Assembly: GCA_029063695.1 (NCBI GenBank)
Contig: JAIDNR010000214.1
Coordinates: 1-22,510 of the forward strand
Origin: Ruminococcus sp.
GTDB taxonomy: Bacteria > Bacillota > Clostridia > Oscillospirales > Ruminococcaceae
Direction of reading: 5' to 3'
Length of the DNA stretch: 22,510 nt
A program made the translations under genes and the position numbers. Of the stretch, positions 1 through 7,446 are shown piece after piece. Below the pieces are notes generated by a model. That model made no database searches and was not told the DNA's origin. It worked only from the letters and a program-made list of their open reading frames with translations. Position 1 is the first letter of the stretch; each line of letters starts with the position of its first letter.

Positions 1-35
1 ATAGCCGATAATGTAAAAAAAGTAAAATAAATACG

Positions 36-67
36 GAAAAATGCCTGTAACTCAGATTATAGGCATT
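36..67 (-). terminator. Second tandem terminator of the sigma operon
   Basis: An 11-bp stem (40-50 with 57-67, one G-T wobble) encloses a 6-base loop. Read on the minus strand it is followed by a run of five T. It lies just beyond another hairpin with a T tract, so the sigma operon seems to end in two terminators in series. On the plus strand there is no T tract. Confidence 0.6.
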
Positions 68-77
68 ACAGTCTGGC

Positions 78-113
78 AAAAAAGTCTACCGCAGTCAAAA
101 AACAGACTTTTTT
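78..113 (-). terminator. First terminator of the sigma operon
   Basis: A perfect 10-bp inverted repeat (78-87 with 104-113) closes a 16-base loop, and on the minus strand the descending arm ends in six T. It starts 32 bases after the stop of the one-TM partner gene. The loop is large for an intrinsic terminator, but the T tract and position support the call. Confidence 0.6.
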
Positions 114-144
114 CAATAGACATCTTGCGAAATTAATCATTTAA

Positions 145-729
145 TCATTCAAATATAAGATTATATTCGTCAAATTGAATCGTATGGTATCCAGTTAATG
201 TCAATTTTAGTGATTCTAAAAGTTTATCTTCTGGAATCACAGAATAGTAATTCTTTAGATTTTCAGTTACAGATACTTCTATAATAAAGCTGTCACCAAC
301 GGCATAGCTTGCCACAAATGAATCATTGCTTTCTGTTCCATTGTTCTTGATACTTACTTGAATTAGTTTTACATCATTTCCAATATCATTTTCTTGTTTC
401 CAAACATTGAAAATATCTTCGGGTGAACAAGGCAGATATTCAGATATACTACATATTTCATTGTTTCTGACATAATAAATATTAATGTAGTCATACTCTA
501 ATGCAATAACTTGTTGTTCCGAAGTATCCTCATCAGGGATTTTGGGCAAATCAGCGTTTATATGTCTGTACCAAAATCCTGTTCCAATAAATATACCTAA
601 ACAAGCAGTCGCAATCGCTGCATATTTTATCCATGTGTGTGCTGGTAGCCTAGCAGGAGGCTTTTCAGCAGCTTTCACTGCCTTTTCATCAACATCACCA
701 AGAAGTTCATAAAATTGCTCTTTTTTCAT
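145..729 (-). CDS. One-TM membrane protein, likely partner (anti-sigma-like) of the ECF sigma factor
   Basis: The protein has 194 residues. It has a short charged cytoplasmic N-terminus (about 1-33), one membrane segment (about 35-53) and an extracytoplasmic domain of about 140 residues. The C-terminal part loosely resembles beta-alpha sporulation/germination-type domains, but I cannot name a family with confidence. Its ATG overlaps the sigma gene stop as ATGA, so the two are translationally coupled; a ribosome site AAGGG lies 10 bases upstream. In Clostridia, a small single-pass protein encoded directly after an ECF sigma factor is usually its membrane regulator, and that is the basis of the call. 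No zinc-binding anti-sigma motif (HxxxCxxC) is visible, so direct sigma binding is inference from position. Confidence 0.55.
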   Translation of the reverse strand: MKKEQFYELLGDVDEKAVKAAEKPPARLPAHTWIKYAAIATACLGIFIGTGFWYRHINADLPKIPDEDTSEQQVIALEYDYINIYYVRNNEICSISEYLPCSPEDIFNVWKQENDIGNDVKLIQVSIKNNGTESNDSFVASYAVGDSFIIEVSVTENLKNYYSVIPEDKLLESLKLTLTGYHTIQFDEYNLIFE

Positions 730-1286
730 ATGTCATAATCCCTTTCTGTTAGATAGTCACGCAATTTCTTCCTTATTCGGCTTAGTTCAACATAAATTGA
801 GTTCTCAGTGCGACCGCATTGATTTGCAATTGCTGTTATGTTGTCAGAGTACCAGTAACGGCGGATAAATATATATCGTTTATTCTCAGAAAGTGTGTTA
901 ATGAAGTCATCTACAGTTTTTATAAGTTCATTTCTGATAATATCATCCTCAACAGATTCCTTACCAGAAACGACTTCACTCAATTCATCAAGTATCAAAG
1001 ATATTTCATCTCCTCCACGCTTGATTGAATGAGTGTGTTTATATTTATTAAAAGACAGGTTTCTGACGATTTTACCAAGAAAAGTAGAAAGCATACTCGG
1101 CTTATGGGGCGGTATTGTGTTCCAAGTGTTTAGATATGTTTCATTGACACATTCCTCAGCATCCTCATGATTATTAAGTATATTCATAGCTATACTTGTA
1201 CAGTAGCGTCCATACTTTACAGAGGTTTCGGCAATAGCTCGTTCATTTCTATCCCAGTACAACTGGACAATATCTTTATCTTCCAT
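726..1286 (-). CDS. ECF-type RNA polymerase sigma factor
   Basis: This is a 186-residue sigma-70 family protein, the usual ECF size. Region 2 spans about residues 7-85 and includes the EDAEECVNETYLNTW helix, which matches the conserved region 2 segment. Region 4 spans about 125-182, with the helix-turn-helix NSIYVELSRIRKKLRDYL. The protein would bind core RNA polymerase and direct it to a small set of promoters. The frame is open to a GTG at 1331, but I place the start at the ATG at 1286. It has a GAGGTG ribosome site 8 bases upstream, and the GTG lies within the likely -10 region. The gene is first in a two-gene operon with the membrane protein at 145-729. The cognate signal is unknown. Confidence 0.88.
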   Translation of the reverse strand: MEDKDIVQLYWDRNERAIAETSVKYGRYCTSIAMNILNNHEDAEECVNETYLNTWNTIPPHKPSMLSTFLGKIVRNLSFNKYKHTHSIKRGGDEISLILDELSEVVSGKESVEDDIIRNELIKTVDDFINTLSENKRYIFIRRYWYSDNITAIANQCGRTENSIYVELSRIRKKLRDYLTERDYDI

Positions 1287-1325
1287 CGAGTATGCACCTC
1301 GCTTTCGAATTATCCTCTTATCTAT

Positions 1326-1354
1326 ATACACAACTTTTACAGGAAAATCTTACA
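1326..1354 (-). promoter_or_regulatory. Putative ECF-type (autoregulated) promoter
   Basis: On the minus strand, TGTAAG (1354-1349) and GTGTAT (1331-1326) are separated by 17 bases and lie about 40 bases upstream of the sigma factor ATG. The TGTAA box does not match the sigma-A -35 and resembles the GTAA/TGTAA -35 boxes common in front of self-regulated ECF genes. Assignment is by pattern only. Confidence 0.35.
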
Positions 1355-1481
1355 CTGTTTTCGAAAAAATTTTGCATTTTTTGATGAAAGGCTGGAAAGA
1401 GATGTTTATTCCCATTATAATTTGATATATATTGCTTCTTTGTAGTTTCTGTTATGTGCTTTGAATATACTGTTATTATAG

Positions 1482-1521
1482 CACAAAAAATAAAACCGGA
1501 CTTTTAAAAAAGTCCGGTTTT
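1482..1521 (-). terminator. Terminator of tRNA-Leu
   Basis: A perfect 10-bp stem, AAAACCGGAC with GTCCGGTTTT (1492-1501 with 1512-1521), is followed on the minus strand by a T-rich tract (TTTTATTTTTT, part of it in the stem). It sits 9 bases after the encoded CCA end of tRNA-Leu. From here to the sigma promoter (1355-1481) I see no gene or clear signal. Confidence 0.85.
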
Positions 1522-1530
1522 ATGCTGCTT

Positions 1531-1617
1531 TGGTGCCGCTGACCGGACTTGAACCGGTACGGATTTTACTCCGAGGGATTTTAAGTCCCTTGTGTCTGCC
1601 TATTCCACCACAGCGGC
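1531..1617 (-). tRNA. tRNA-Leu, anticodon UAA
   Basis: This is an 87-base class II tRNA. The acceptor stem GCCGCTG pairs with CAGCGGC. The anticodon stem AGGGA/TCCCT encloses the loop CTTAAAA, giving anticodon TAA (UAA), which reads UUA and UUG leucine codons. There is an extended variable arm (CGGAG...CCG type), and the T arm contains GGTTCAAGTCC. The 3' CCA is encoded. It has its own consensus promoter upstream and a terminator downstream, so it is a single-gene transcription unit. Confidence 0.97.
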
Positions 1618-1625
1618 TTAATAAT

Positions 1626-1654
1626 ATTATATCATTAAAATCAGCAAATGTCAA
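1626..1654 (-). promoter_or_regulatory. Sigma-A promoter of tRNA-Leu
   Basis: On the minus strand, TTGACA (1654-1649) and TATAAT (1631-1626) are 17 bases apart, a perfect consensus. It ends 9 bases before the mature tRNA 5' end, so the 5' leader must be very short. It stands back to back with the aldolase promoter. Confidence 0.9.
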
Positions 1655-1673
1655 GAACTTTTTGAAAATTTTC

Positions 1674-1702
1674 TTGACAAATGAAAAATAATATGATATA
1701 CT
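1674..1702 (+). promoter_or_regulatory. Sigma-A promoter of the aldolase gene
   Basis: TTGACA (1674-1679) and TATACT (1697-1702) are 17 bases apart, about 60 bases before the aldolase ATG. The -35 boxes of this promoter and of the tRNA-Leu promoter form a 9-bp inverted repeat (1649-1657 with 1671-1679). Confidence 0.85.
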
Positions 1703-1762
1703 ATATAAGCAGGTGAAATTTGCTTTAAAGCGTTAAAGCGTAATGAAAGGATTGTATATATA

Positions 1763-2737
1763 ATGAAAGAAGTTTCAAAACTTATTGGTTACAGAGCTGA
1801 TATAAAAGTTCTCGATGCAACTCTCCGTGACGGCGGACTTGTAAATGATTTCCGTTTTTCAGATGAATTTGTAAAAGCACTCTATCTTGCGAATATTCGT
1901 GCAGGTGTTGATTATATGGAATTCGGCTATAAGGGAGATAAATCCATGTTTGATGTGGACAAGTTCGGACCCTGCAAGTTCTGTGATGATGATTATATCC
2001 GTTCAGTTGTCGGTGAAAACAATACAGACCTCAAACTTGCCGTTATGGCAGATGTCGGAAGATGTGATTATAAGAATGATATTCATGACAGAAGTGAAAG
2101 TCCTATTGATTTGATTCGTGTTGCAACTTATCTTCATCAGATTCCAACGGCTGTAAGCATGATTGAAGATGCAAAAAGCAAGGGATATGAAGTAAGCTGT
2201 AATATTATGGCTATCTCAAATGCAAGGGAATCCGATATTCAGGCAGCACTTGATATTCTCGGCAAGTCTCCTGTTGATGTTTTGTATATTGTTGACAGTT
2301 TCGGTTCACTCTATCCCGAACAGATTGCACGTACAGTTGAAATTTATAAAGAATATGCAGATAAGTACAACAAAAAACTTGGTATGCACGCACATAACAA
2401 TCAGCAGCTTGCTTTTGCAAATACTATTGAGGCTGTCGGTGACGGTGTGGACTGGCTTGACGCTACTTATGCAGCAATGGGCAGAGGTGCAGGCAACTGT
2501 GCCATGGAACTTCTGCTTGGTTTCCTCAAAAACCCGAAATACAATGTATATCCTGCAATCCAGTTTATTGAACAGCATATTCCTGCTGTCCGTGAAGCAG
2601 GTGCAGTATGGGGATATGATTTCCAGTATCTTATGACAGGTCTGCTTAATCAGCACCCACGCACTGCTATTGAGTTCACAAAGCAGGGCAGAACTGATTA
2701 TTCTGAATTTTATAAGGAAATTCTCGCTCAGGAATAA
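1763..2737 (+). CDS. DmpG/HMGL-type aldolase (DRE-TIM metallolyase), substrate unknown
   Basis: The protein has 324 residues and a TIM-barrel HMGL-like domain over nearly its whole length. The active-site strand reads LDATLRDGG (17-25), with the catalytic Arg22 and metal-binding Asp23. The metal-binding histidines are His209 and His211 in MHAHNN. A glycine loop GRGAGN (240-245) resembles that of 4-hydroxy-2-oxovalerate aldolases. These enzymes cleave or form C-C bonds next to a 2-oxo acid, using a divalent metal. It lacks the C-terminal LeuA dimer domain of isopropylmalate, citramalate and homocitrate synthases. No acylating aldehyde dehydrogenase (DmpF) or catechol-pathway gene is nearby, so the degradative role of DmpG is unlikely. 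The gene is monocistronic, with a consensus promoter and a terminator. A weak AAAGG lies 12 bases before the ATG. Confidence 0.8.
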   Translation: MKEVSKLIGYRADIKVLDATLRDGGLVNDFRFSDEFVKALYLANIRAGVDYMEFGYKGDKSMFDVDKFGPCKFCDDDYIRSVVGENNTDLKLAVMADVGRCDYKNDIHDRSESPIDLIRVATYLHQIPTAVSMIEDAKSKGYEVSCNIMAISNARESDIQAALDILGKSPVDVLYIVDSFGSLYPEQIARTVEIYKEYADKYNKKLGMHAHNNQQLAFANTIEAVGDGVDWLDATYAAMGRGAGNCAMELLLGFLKNPKYNVYPAIQFIEQHIPAVREAGAVWGYDFQYLMTGLLNQHPRTAIEFTKQGRTDYSEFYKEILAQE

Positions 2738-2752
2738 TTTCAGCATATTAAA

Positions 2753-2788
2753 AATGGGAAGTGTTTGAAGCACTTCCCATTATTTTTT
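2753..2788. terminator. Bidirectional terminator between aldolase and XRE gene
   Basis: An 11-bp perfect stem (2753-2763 with 2771-2781) has a 7-base loop. It is followed by a T-rich run on the plus strand (TTATTTTTT) and by TTTTTA on the minus strand. It can stop both the aldolase transcript and the converging XRE operon. Confidence 0.85.
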
Positions 2789-2790
2789 GA

Positions 2791-3036
2791 TTATTTATTG
2801 TTATACTTGATAATATCACTCGGAGAACAGTCCAGAACATAGCAGATTCGTGCAAGTACATCTAAATCAAGTTTTTCGACCTGATTATTATACCACTTAT
2901 TTATAACTTCAAAACGAGTATTGGACGATTTGGCAAGAGAATTTCTTGTTATATTTTTTGTCTCTAAAACTGATTTTAATTGTATTTCTATTTTTCCATA
3001 GTCTTTTATAGTAATGATTGTTTTTGTATCTTTCAT
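2791..3036 (-). CDS. Small XRE-family (Cro/CI-type) helix-turn-helix regulator
   Basis: This is an 81-residue single-domain DNA-binding protein. The segment from about 15 to 76 follows the Cro/CI fold. It includes ITRNSLAKSSN (helix 2 and turn), RFEVINKWYNN (recognition helix region) and LDVLARICYVLDCSPSDII (the conserved C-terminal helices typical of YozG-type regulators). No ligand-binding or dimerisation domain is present. The gene starts 18 bases after the von Willebrand A lipoprotein stop and probably shares its transcript; the ribosome site (GAAGTG) is weak. Target genes cannot be read from the sequence; autoregulation of this operon would be the usual arrangement. Confidence 0.85.
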   Translation of the reverse strand: MKDTKTIITIKDYGKIEIQLKSVLETKNITRNSLAKSSNTRFEVINKWYNNQVEKLDLDVLARICYVLDCSPSDIIKYNNK

Positions 3037-3054
3037 AATATCACTTCATAATAT

Positions 3055-4665
3055 TTATTGGTATAGACTTTCAGCAAGTTCAGCCAGTTCGGCAAGTTCT
3101 GAAATTCTGTCATCTTCTGTAGTTTCAAAAAGTTCATAAGCCATATTGATTATATAGTCAAAGTCCGAGTCGGCTTTATACTCTGAATTTTTCAGGAGCA
3201 TTGCAAATTCGGCTACTGCACCTGCAAGACGTATTTTTTCCGTCGGTTCGGAATTATATAATTCCATACCGAAAAGCTTGTTCATGTATATATCTTCATC
3301 TGTATCAATATCCTTGTAAGTTAAAGATAACTTGCAGAGTTCGGTTCTTTCATCTGCATTTTTCTGTTCGTCTGTCTTTTCATCGGGAGCAAATTCCAGT
3401 GGAATACCATGATAAGTTCCTGCGGATTCTGTAAGCTTTATTTCATATAATGCTGTAACGCTGTGACCTGCTCCGACTTCCCCTGCATCTTTTGTATTGT
3501 CATAGAAATCCTCAGCATTCATAATTCTGTTGTCATAGCCTATAAGACGGTAGCTTTCAACCTGTGCGGGATTAAACTCCACCTGTATTTTTACGTCTTT
3601 TGCTATAGTGAAAAGAGTACCATTCATTTCCTCAACAAGAACACGACGTGCTTCATCGACTGAATCAATGTAACTGTAGTTTCCGTTTCCGTTATCAGCT
3701 ACAGCTTCCATGCGTGCATCTTTATAATTGCCTGTACCGAATCCGAGAACCGAAAGATATATGCCTTTATCACGTTTTGATTCTATAAGTTCGGTGAGTT
3801 CTTCTTCAGATGATGCACCGATATTCAAATCGCCGTCAGTTGCAAGAATAACACGGTTGTTTCCGCCTTCAATGAAATATTCTTCGGCAATATTGTACGC
3901 TGTCTCAATACCGCCTTCACCGTTTGTGCCACCGCTTGCGGTAATGGAGTAAAGAGCATCTATAATATCGTTCTGCTGTGTGCCGTCTGCACCTTTAATA
4001 ATAGTTTTACTTGAACCCGCATAAGTGACAATGGAAATTCTGTCATATTCAGTGAGATTTTCAGAAAGCATACTGAATGCCTGCTGAACCAGAGGCAGTT
4101 TGTCGTATGCGTTCATAGAACCCGATGAATCTATCAGAAATACAAGATTTGAGGGAGGTGTTTCGGATTTTTTCATTCTGTCTCCCTGAATGCCAATCAT
4201 CATGAGTTTTGAATCCGCATTCCATGGGCAGTCTGCAATCTCGATATACTGTCCGAACTTTTCGCCGTCCTGCGGATTATCGTAATTGTAGTTGAAGTAG
4301 TTTAGAAATTCCTCGATACGCACGGCATCTTCGGGAACTGTTATACCATCGTTTATAAGTCTCCTTGCATTGCTGTATGATGCGGTGTCAACGTCGACAG
4401 AAAAAGTTGACAGTGGCTCCGTTTCAGGATTTCTGAATCCTGATTCCATGACTTTTTTGTATTCTTCATTTGAAGTATCATAATATTCTTCCTGACTGCT
4501 TTCCTCCGCATCTTCGGCTTCTTCAGCAATACTGTATGAATCATAATATACCTGATTCTGTGCAGAACTGCTTGAGGAAAAATCTTTATCGTCATCTCCG
4601 CATGATACGAAGGTACCTGTAATAATCGGCAGGGCAAGAGTCATGGCAATAAATCTTTTATTCAT
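3055..4665 (-). CDS. YfbK-like von Willebrand A domain lipoprotein
   Basis: The protein has 536 residues. A signal peptide ends in a lipobox (TFVSC, Cys22), so it is probably anchored outside the membrane; an acidic, Ser-rich linker follows (about 25-75). Residues about 78-165 match the N-terminal domain that precedes VWA in YfbK proteins (PLSTFSVDVDTASYSNARR). The VWA domain (about 172-350) has a complete metal site: DSSGS (179-183), Thr247 and Asp277 in ATDGD. The C-terminal part (about 355-535) fits the DUF3520 region and ends in an ELAELAELAE run. VWA proteins bind partner proteins through a metal ion; the partner here is unknown. The ribosome site AAAAGGAG lies 10 bases before the ATG. 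It is first in an operon with the XRE gene. Confidence 0.88.
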   Translation of the reverse strand: MNKRFIAMTLALPIITGTFVSCGDDDKDFSSSSSAQNQVYYDSYSIAEEAEDAEESSQEEYYDTSNEEYKKVMESGFRNPETEPLSTFSVDVDTASYSNARRLINDGITVPEDAVRIEEFLNYFNYNYDNPQDGEKFGQYIEIADCPWNADSKLMMIGIQGDRMKKSETPPSNLVFLIDSSGSMNAYDKLPLVQQAFSMLSENLTEYDRISIVTYAGSSKTIIKGADGTQQNDIIDALYSITASGGTNGEGGIETAYNIAEEYFIEGGNNRVILATDGDLNIGASSEEELTELIESKRDKGIYLSVLGFGTGNYKDARMEAVADNGNGNYSYIDSVDEARRVLVEEMNGTLFTIAKDVKIQVEFNPAQVESYRLIGYDNRIMNAEDFYDNTKDAGEVGAGHSVTALYEIKLTESAGTYHGIPLEFAPDEKTDEQKNADERTELCKLSLTYKDIDTDEDIYMNKLFGMELYNSEPTEKIRLAGAVAEFAMLLKNSEYKADSDFDYIINMAYELFETTEDDRISELAELAELAESLYQ

Positions 4666-4703
4666 ATAATCAACACTCCTTTTCTGGATTTTTTGTTAAT
4701 ATG

Positions 4704-4732
4704 ATTATATCATTACTGATAGCTGATTGCAA
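4704..4732 (-). promoter_or_regulatory. Putative sigma-A promoter of the VWA/XRE operon
   Basis: On the minus strand, TTGCAA (4732-4727) and TATAAT (4709-4704) are 17 bases apart, about 40 bases before the VWA ATG. The -10 is perfect; the -35 matches 4 of 6 bases. Confidence 0.55.
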
Positions 4733-4849
4733 TAACAGAAAGTTTTCAGTATTAATACAATTGAAATAAGATTTTCTTATAATCAGATTACATATTATTA
4801 CATAAATATAAAAATATTACAGATTTATTGTCATGTTCACTTAAAAAAC

Positions 4850-4878
4850 TTGATTTCACTTTGATTTTATGTTATAAT
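4850..4878 (+). promoter_or_regulatory. Sigma-A promoter of the pectate lyase operon
   Basis: TTGATT (4850-4855) and TATAAT (4873-4878) are 17 bases apart, 34 bases before the pectate lyase ATG. The interval 4733-4849 between this and the divergent VWA promoter is very AT-rich, and I see no clear operator or small gene in it. Confidence 0.7.
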
Positions 4879-4911
4879 GTCAGTAGAATAAATATCGGGA
4901 GGTTCTTTTTT

Positions 4912-7446
4912 ATGAACATTAAAAAAATTATGGCAGGTGTAGTTGCTGTATGCTCTCTGGCTGGGGCAGTTCCGGCAGTAAGTCCCACATCTACTGTCAA
5001 TGCGGCGGGGAATATTCTTGCATTTCCCGGAGCAGTAGGCGGCGGCAAGTACGCAACAGGCGGACGTGGCGGAGAAGTCTATCATGTAACTAATCTCAAC
5101 GACAGCGGAACAGGCTCATTCCGTGATGCTGTAAGCAAGTCGGGACGTATTGTCGTATTCGATGTAAGCGGTACTATTGAACTCAAGAGCAACATACTCT
5201 GTCAGAGCAATGTAACTATTGCGGGACAGACAGCTCCGGGCGGTTCGGGAATTACGTTGAAAAACTACAAAATGGGTATGTCAGGAGATAATATCATCTG
5301 CCGTTATATAAGTTCACGTCCGGGTCCATATGCGGCAACAAGTTCGGGAAATGACGCATGGGGCGGTGCAAATGGTTCAAATTCAATCATTGACCACTGT
5401 TCAATGGGCTGGACTACAGATGAACAGTGGGGACTTTACTCAAACAACATGAATTATACCGTACAGTATTCCGTGCTTGGACCTGCTGATTCATGGGGAG
5501 GTCATAAAAAAGGACTTCACGGATTCGGAATGATGATGGGAAAGGGCAATCTTACTTTTGACCACAATCTTATTATTCACAATGTTTCAAGAAATTTCAG
5601 AGGAAAAGTTGAGGGTACAAATACAGCGGACTTCACCAACAATGTCATTTATGACTGGGGATATCAGACCGCATATGGTACAATCGGTCATCTGAACTAC
5701 GTCAATAATACGCTGAAAATGGGCAATTCCACAACAGGCGGTAAGCATTATGTAAACGTTGACAGTTCAACAAAACCACAAAATTTCAAGATTTATATTG
5801 ACGGCAACAGAATATTGAATAAAGACAACTCAATATATGAGACTCCAACAAATGACAACTGGGCAGGTGTTGACGTTAAAGAGTCCATAGGAATTACAAA
5901 ATCTGACCTTGTATCAACTGCACCGTTCCAGACTTTGATAAACGGCGAAAATGTATCGTCTGTACAGAATGTTGAGAGTGCGGAGGATTCATACAATCAT
6001 GTTGTAAGCTATGCAGGAAATGGTATTTCGCCCGATAAGCGTACAGCAATTGACAGACAGTGTGCATACGAAACAATTAACGGTACAGGTTCATGTAGTG
6101 GTACGGCTTCATACGACGATGCAACAGATGATAATAAAGCAAACATCGACAAGTATCAGATTCAGTGCGGAGTTGTTTACGAATATCCGTCGGCAGTTCT
6201 TACCAAAGAAATTACCGACACTGACAATGACGGTATGCCTGACGAATGGGAACTCGCAAGAGGTTTGAATCCGAACGATGCAAGCGACTATAAAGGCGAC
6301 TACTGCGGACAGGGTTATATGAATATTGAGTATTATATAAACGACCTTACTGTAGATTCATTCCCTGAGGGAGTTGTAACACTCTCTCCCGAAACAAGTG
6401 TTGTAACTCCAACTCCTGCGGTTTCCGCATTTGAGACTATTGAGGCTGAAAGCTATTCCGCACAGGAGGGCATAAAGACAGAGGATTTGTCCACAGGAGG
6501 ACAGAATATCGGCTTTATCGAAAACGGCGACTATGCAGTATACAGCAGACTTGATTTCGGTGACGGTGCAGTTTCATTCGGCGGTAAGATTTCAGGTAAT
6601 GCCTGCACAATGGAGCTTTATCTTGATAGTATGAACGGCAGTCCTGCTGCGACAGTAAATTTCAAGGGTACATCTGGATTTTCGGATTATCAGGATATTA
6701 TGTTCAATATACCAAAGATTACAGGTACACACAATCTGTATATCAAGTTTACAGGCGATGAGGGTTATCTAATGAATGCTGACAGCTTTATTTTCGGTAC
6801 AGAGAGTGTTCTGCTGAACGGAAAATATTTTACTCATGCTTCAATATCCGAAGAGGCTAACCCGAATATATGGGAAATTATGGATAATGCACAAGTCGGC
6901 TCACTTCTTTTCGGCGACCGTGATTTCACTATGACTACAATTCCCGAATGTCTCAAAGGTGCAGAGATAATGAAAACTTCTTGTGACGCAAAGAACGTTG
7001 CATTGGGAAATACCCTTGTCTTTACTTCCGGCGACTATATCGACGTTTATTGCGGTGTTGATATACGAGTTGAAAATACACCTGAATTTCTTGAAACGTG
7101 GACTAAAACCGATGAGACTTTCACATCGTCAAATGATGTAACTTTTGTGCTTTACAAGAGAACATTTGAGAAGATGAAACCAGTTGTTATCGGCAATAAC
7201 GGACAGTCTGCATACTGTGTAAACTTTACGCTTTTCGCTAAGCCTCATACTGAACAGCTTGTAGAAATTAAAGGCGATATAAATTCCGATGGTGAAACAA
7301 ATATTGCTGACCTTGTACTTCTCAGCAAACATATACTCGTCGAAAAAGCACTCACTAAAGAACAGTGCGAAATAGCTGATTTAGTCAAGGACGGCAGAAT
7401 TGATATATTTGATATGATTGAACTCAGAAAACTGGTAACGAAATGA
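4912..7446 (+). CDS. Secreted modular pectate lyase with CBM6-like module and type I dockerin
   Basis: The protein has 844 residues. The ATG at 4912 has GGGAGG 9 bases upstream and begins a signal peptide (about 1-32, ...NAAG). The frame extends upstream to a TTG at 4828, but that would overlap the promoter. Residues 36 to about 430 form a PL1-type right-handed beta-helix lyase: AFPGAVGGGKYATGGRGGE near the start, IIDHCSMGWTTDEQW (159-173) with likely calcium-binding acids, and RNFRGKVEG (227-235) with likely catalytic Arg. It should cleave polygalacturonate by calcium-dependent beta-elimination. DTDNDGMPDEWE (436-447) is a thrombospondin-3-like calcium loop. Residues 507-629 form a CBM6-like module (IEAESYS...NADSFIFG). 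Residues about 632-778 form a beta-rich module I cannot name. A dockerin (787-843) would attach it to a cohesin scaffold. It overlaps the next gene by 4 bp. Confidence 0.92.
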   Translation: MNIKKIMAGVVAVCSLAGAVPAVSPTSTVNAAGNILAFPGAVGGGKYATGGRGGEVYHVTNLNDSGTGSFRDAVSKSGRIVVFDVSGTIELKSNILCQSNVTIAGQTAPGGSGITLKNYKMGMSGDNIICRYISSRPGPYAATSSGNDAWGGANGSNSIIDHCSMGWTTDEQWGLYSNNMNYTVQYSVLGPADSWGGHKKGLHGFGMMMGKGNLTFDHNLIIHNVSRNFRGKVEGTNTADFTNNVIYDWGYQTAYGTIGHLNYVNNTLKMGNSTTGGKHYVNVDSSTKPQNFKIYIDGNRILNKDNSIYETPTNDNWAGVDVKESIGITKSDLVSTAPFQTLINGENVSSVQNVESAEDSYNHVVSYAGNGISPDKRTAIDRQCAYETINGTGSCSGTASYDDATDDNKANIDKYQIQCGVVYEYPSAVLTKEITDTDNDGMPDEWELARGLNPNDASDYKGDYCGQGYMNIEYYINDLTVDSFPEGVVTLSPETSVVTPTPAVSAFETIEAESYSAQEGIKTEDLSTGGQNIGFIENGDYAVYSRLDFGDGAVSFGGKISGNACTMELYLDSMNGSPAATVNFKGTSGFSDYQDIMFNIPKITGTHNLYIKFTGDEGYLMNADSFIFGTESVLLNGKYFTHASISEEANPNIWEIMDNAQVGSLLFGDRDFTMTTIPECLKGAEIMKTSCDAKNVALGNTLVFTSGDYIDVYCGVDIRVENTPEFLETWTKTDETFTSSNDVTFVLYKRTFEKMKPVVIGNNGQSAYCVNFTLFAKPHTEQLVEIKGDINSDGETNIADLVLLSKHILVEKALTKEQCEIADLVKDGRIDIFDMIELRKLVTK

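Noticed and set aside
1287..1331. Longer N-terminus of the sigma factor from GTG at 1331
   Set aside because: No ribosome site there, it overlaps the likely -10, and the ATG at 1286 has GAGGTG at good spacing.
1763..2737. Isopropylmalate, citramalate or homocitrate synthase
   Set aside because: The protein is too short and lacks the LeuA C-terminal region; motifs fit the DmpG/HMGL aldolase branch better.
2306..2773. 155-residue minus-strand frame opposite the aldolase
   Set aside because: Antisense to a conserved enzyme and running through the terminator; no support as a gene.
4733..4849. Possible riboswitch or origin in the AT-rich gap before the pectate lyase
   Set aside because: No long stem-loop, DnaA-box cluster or known aptamer pattern seen; it looks like spacer between divergent promoters.
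4828..4911. Longer N-terminus of the pectate lyase from TTG at 4828
   Set aside because: It would run through the TTGATT/TATAAT promoter, and the ATG at 4912 starts a normal signal peptide after GGGAGG.
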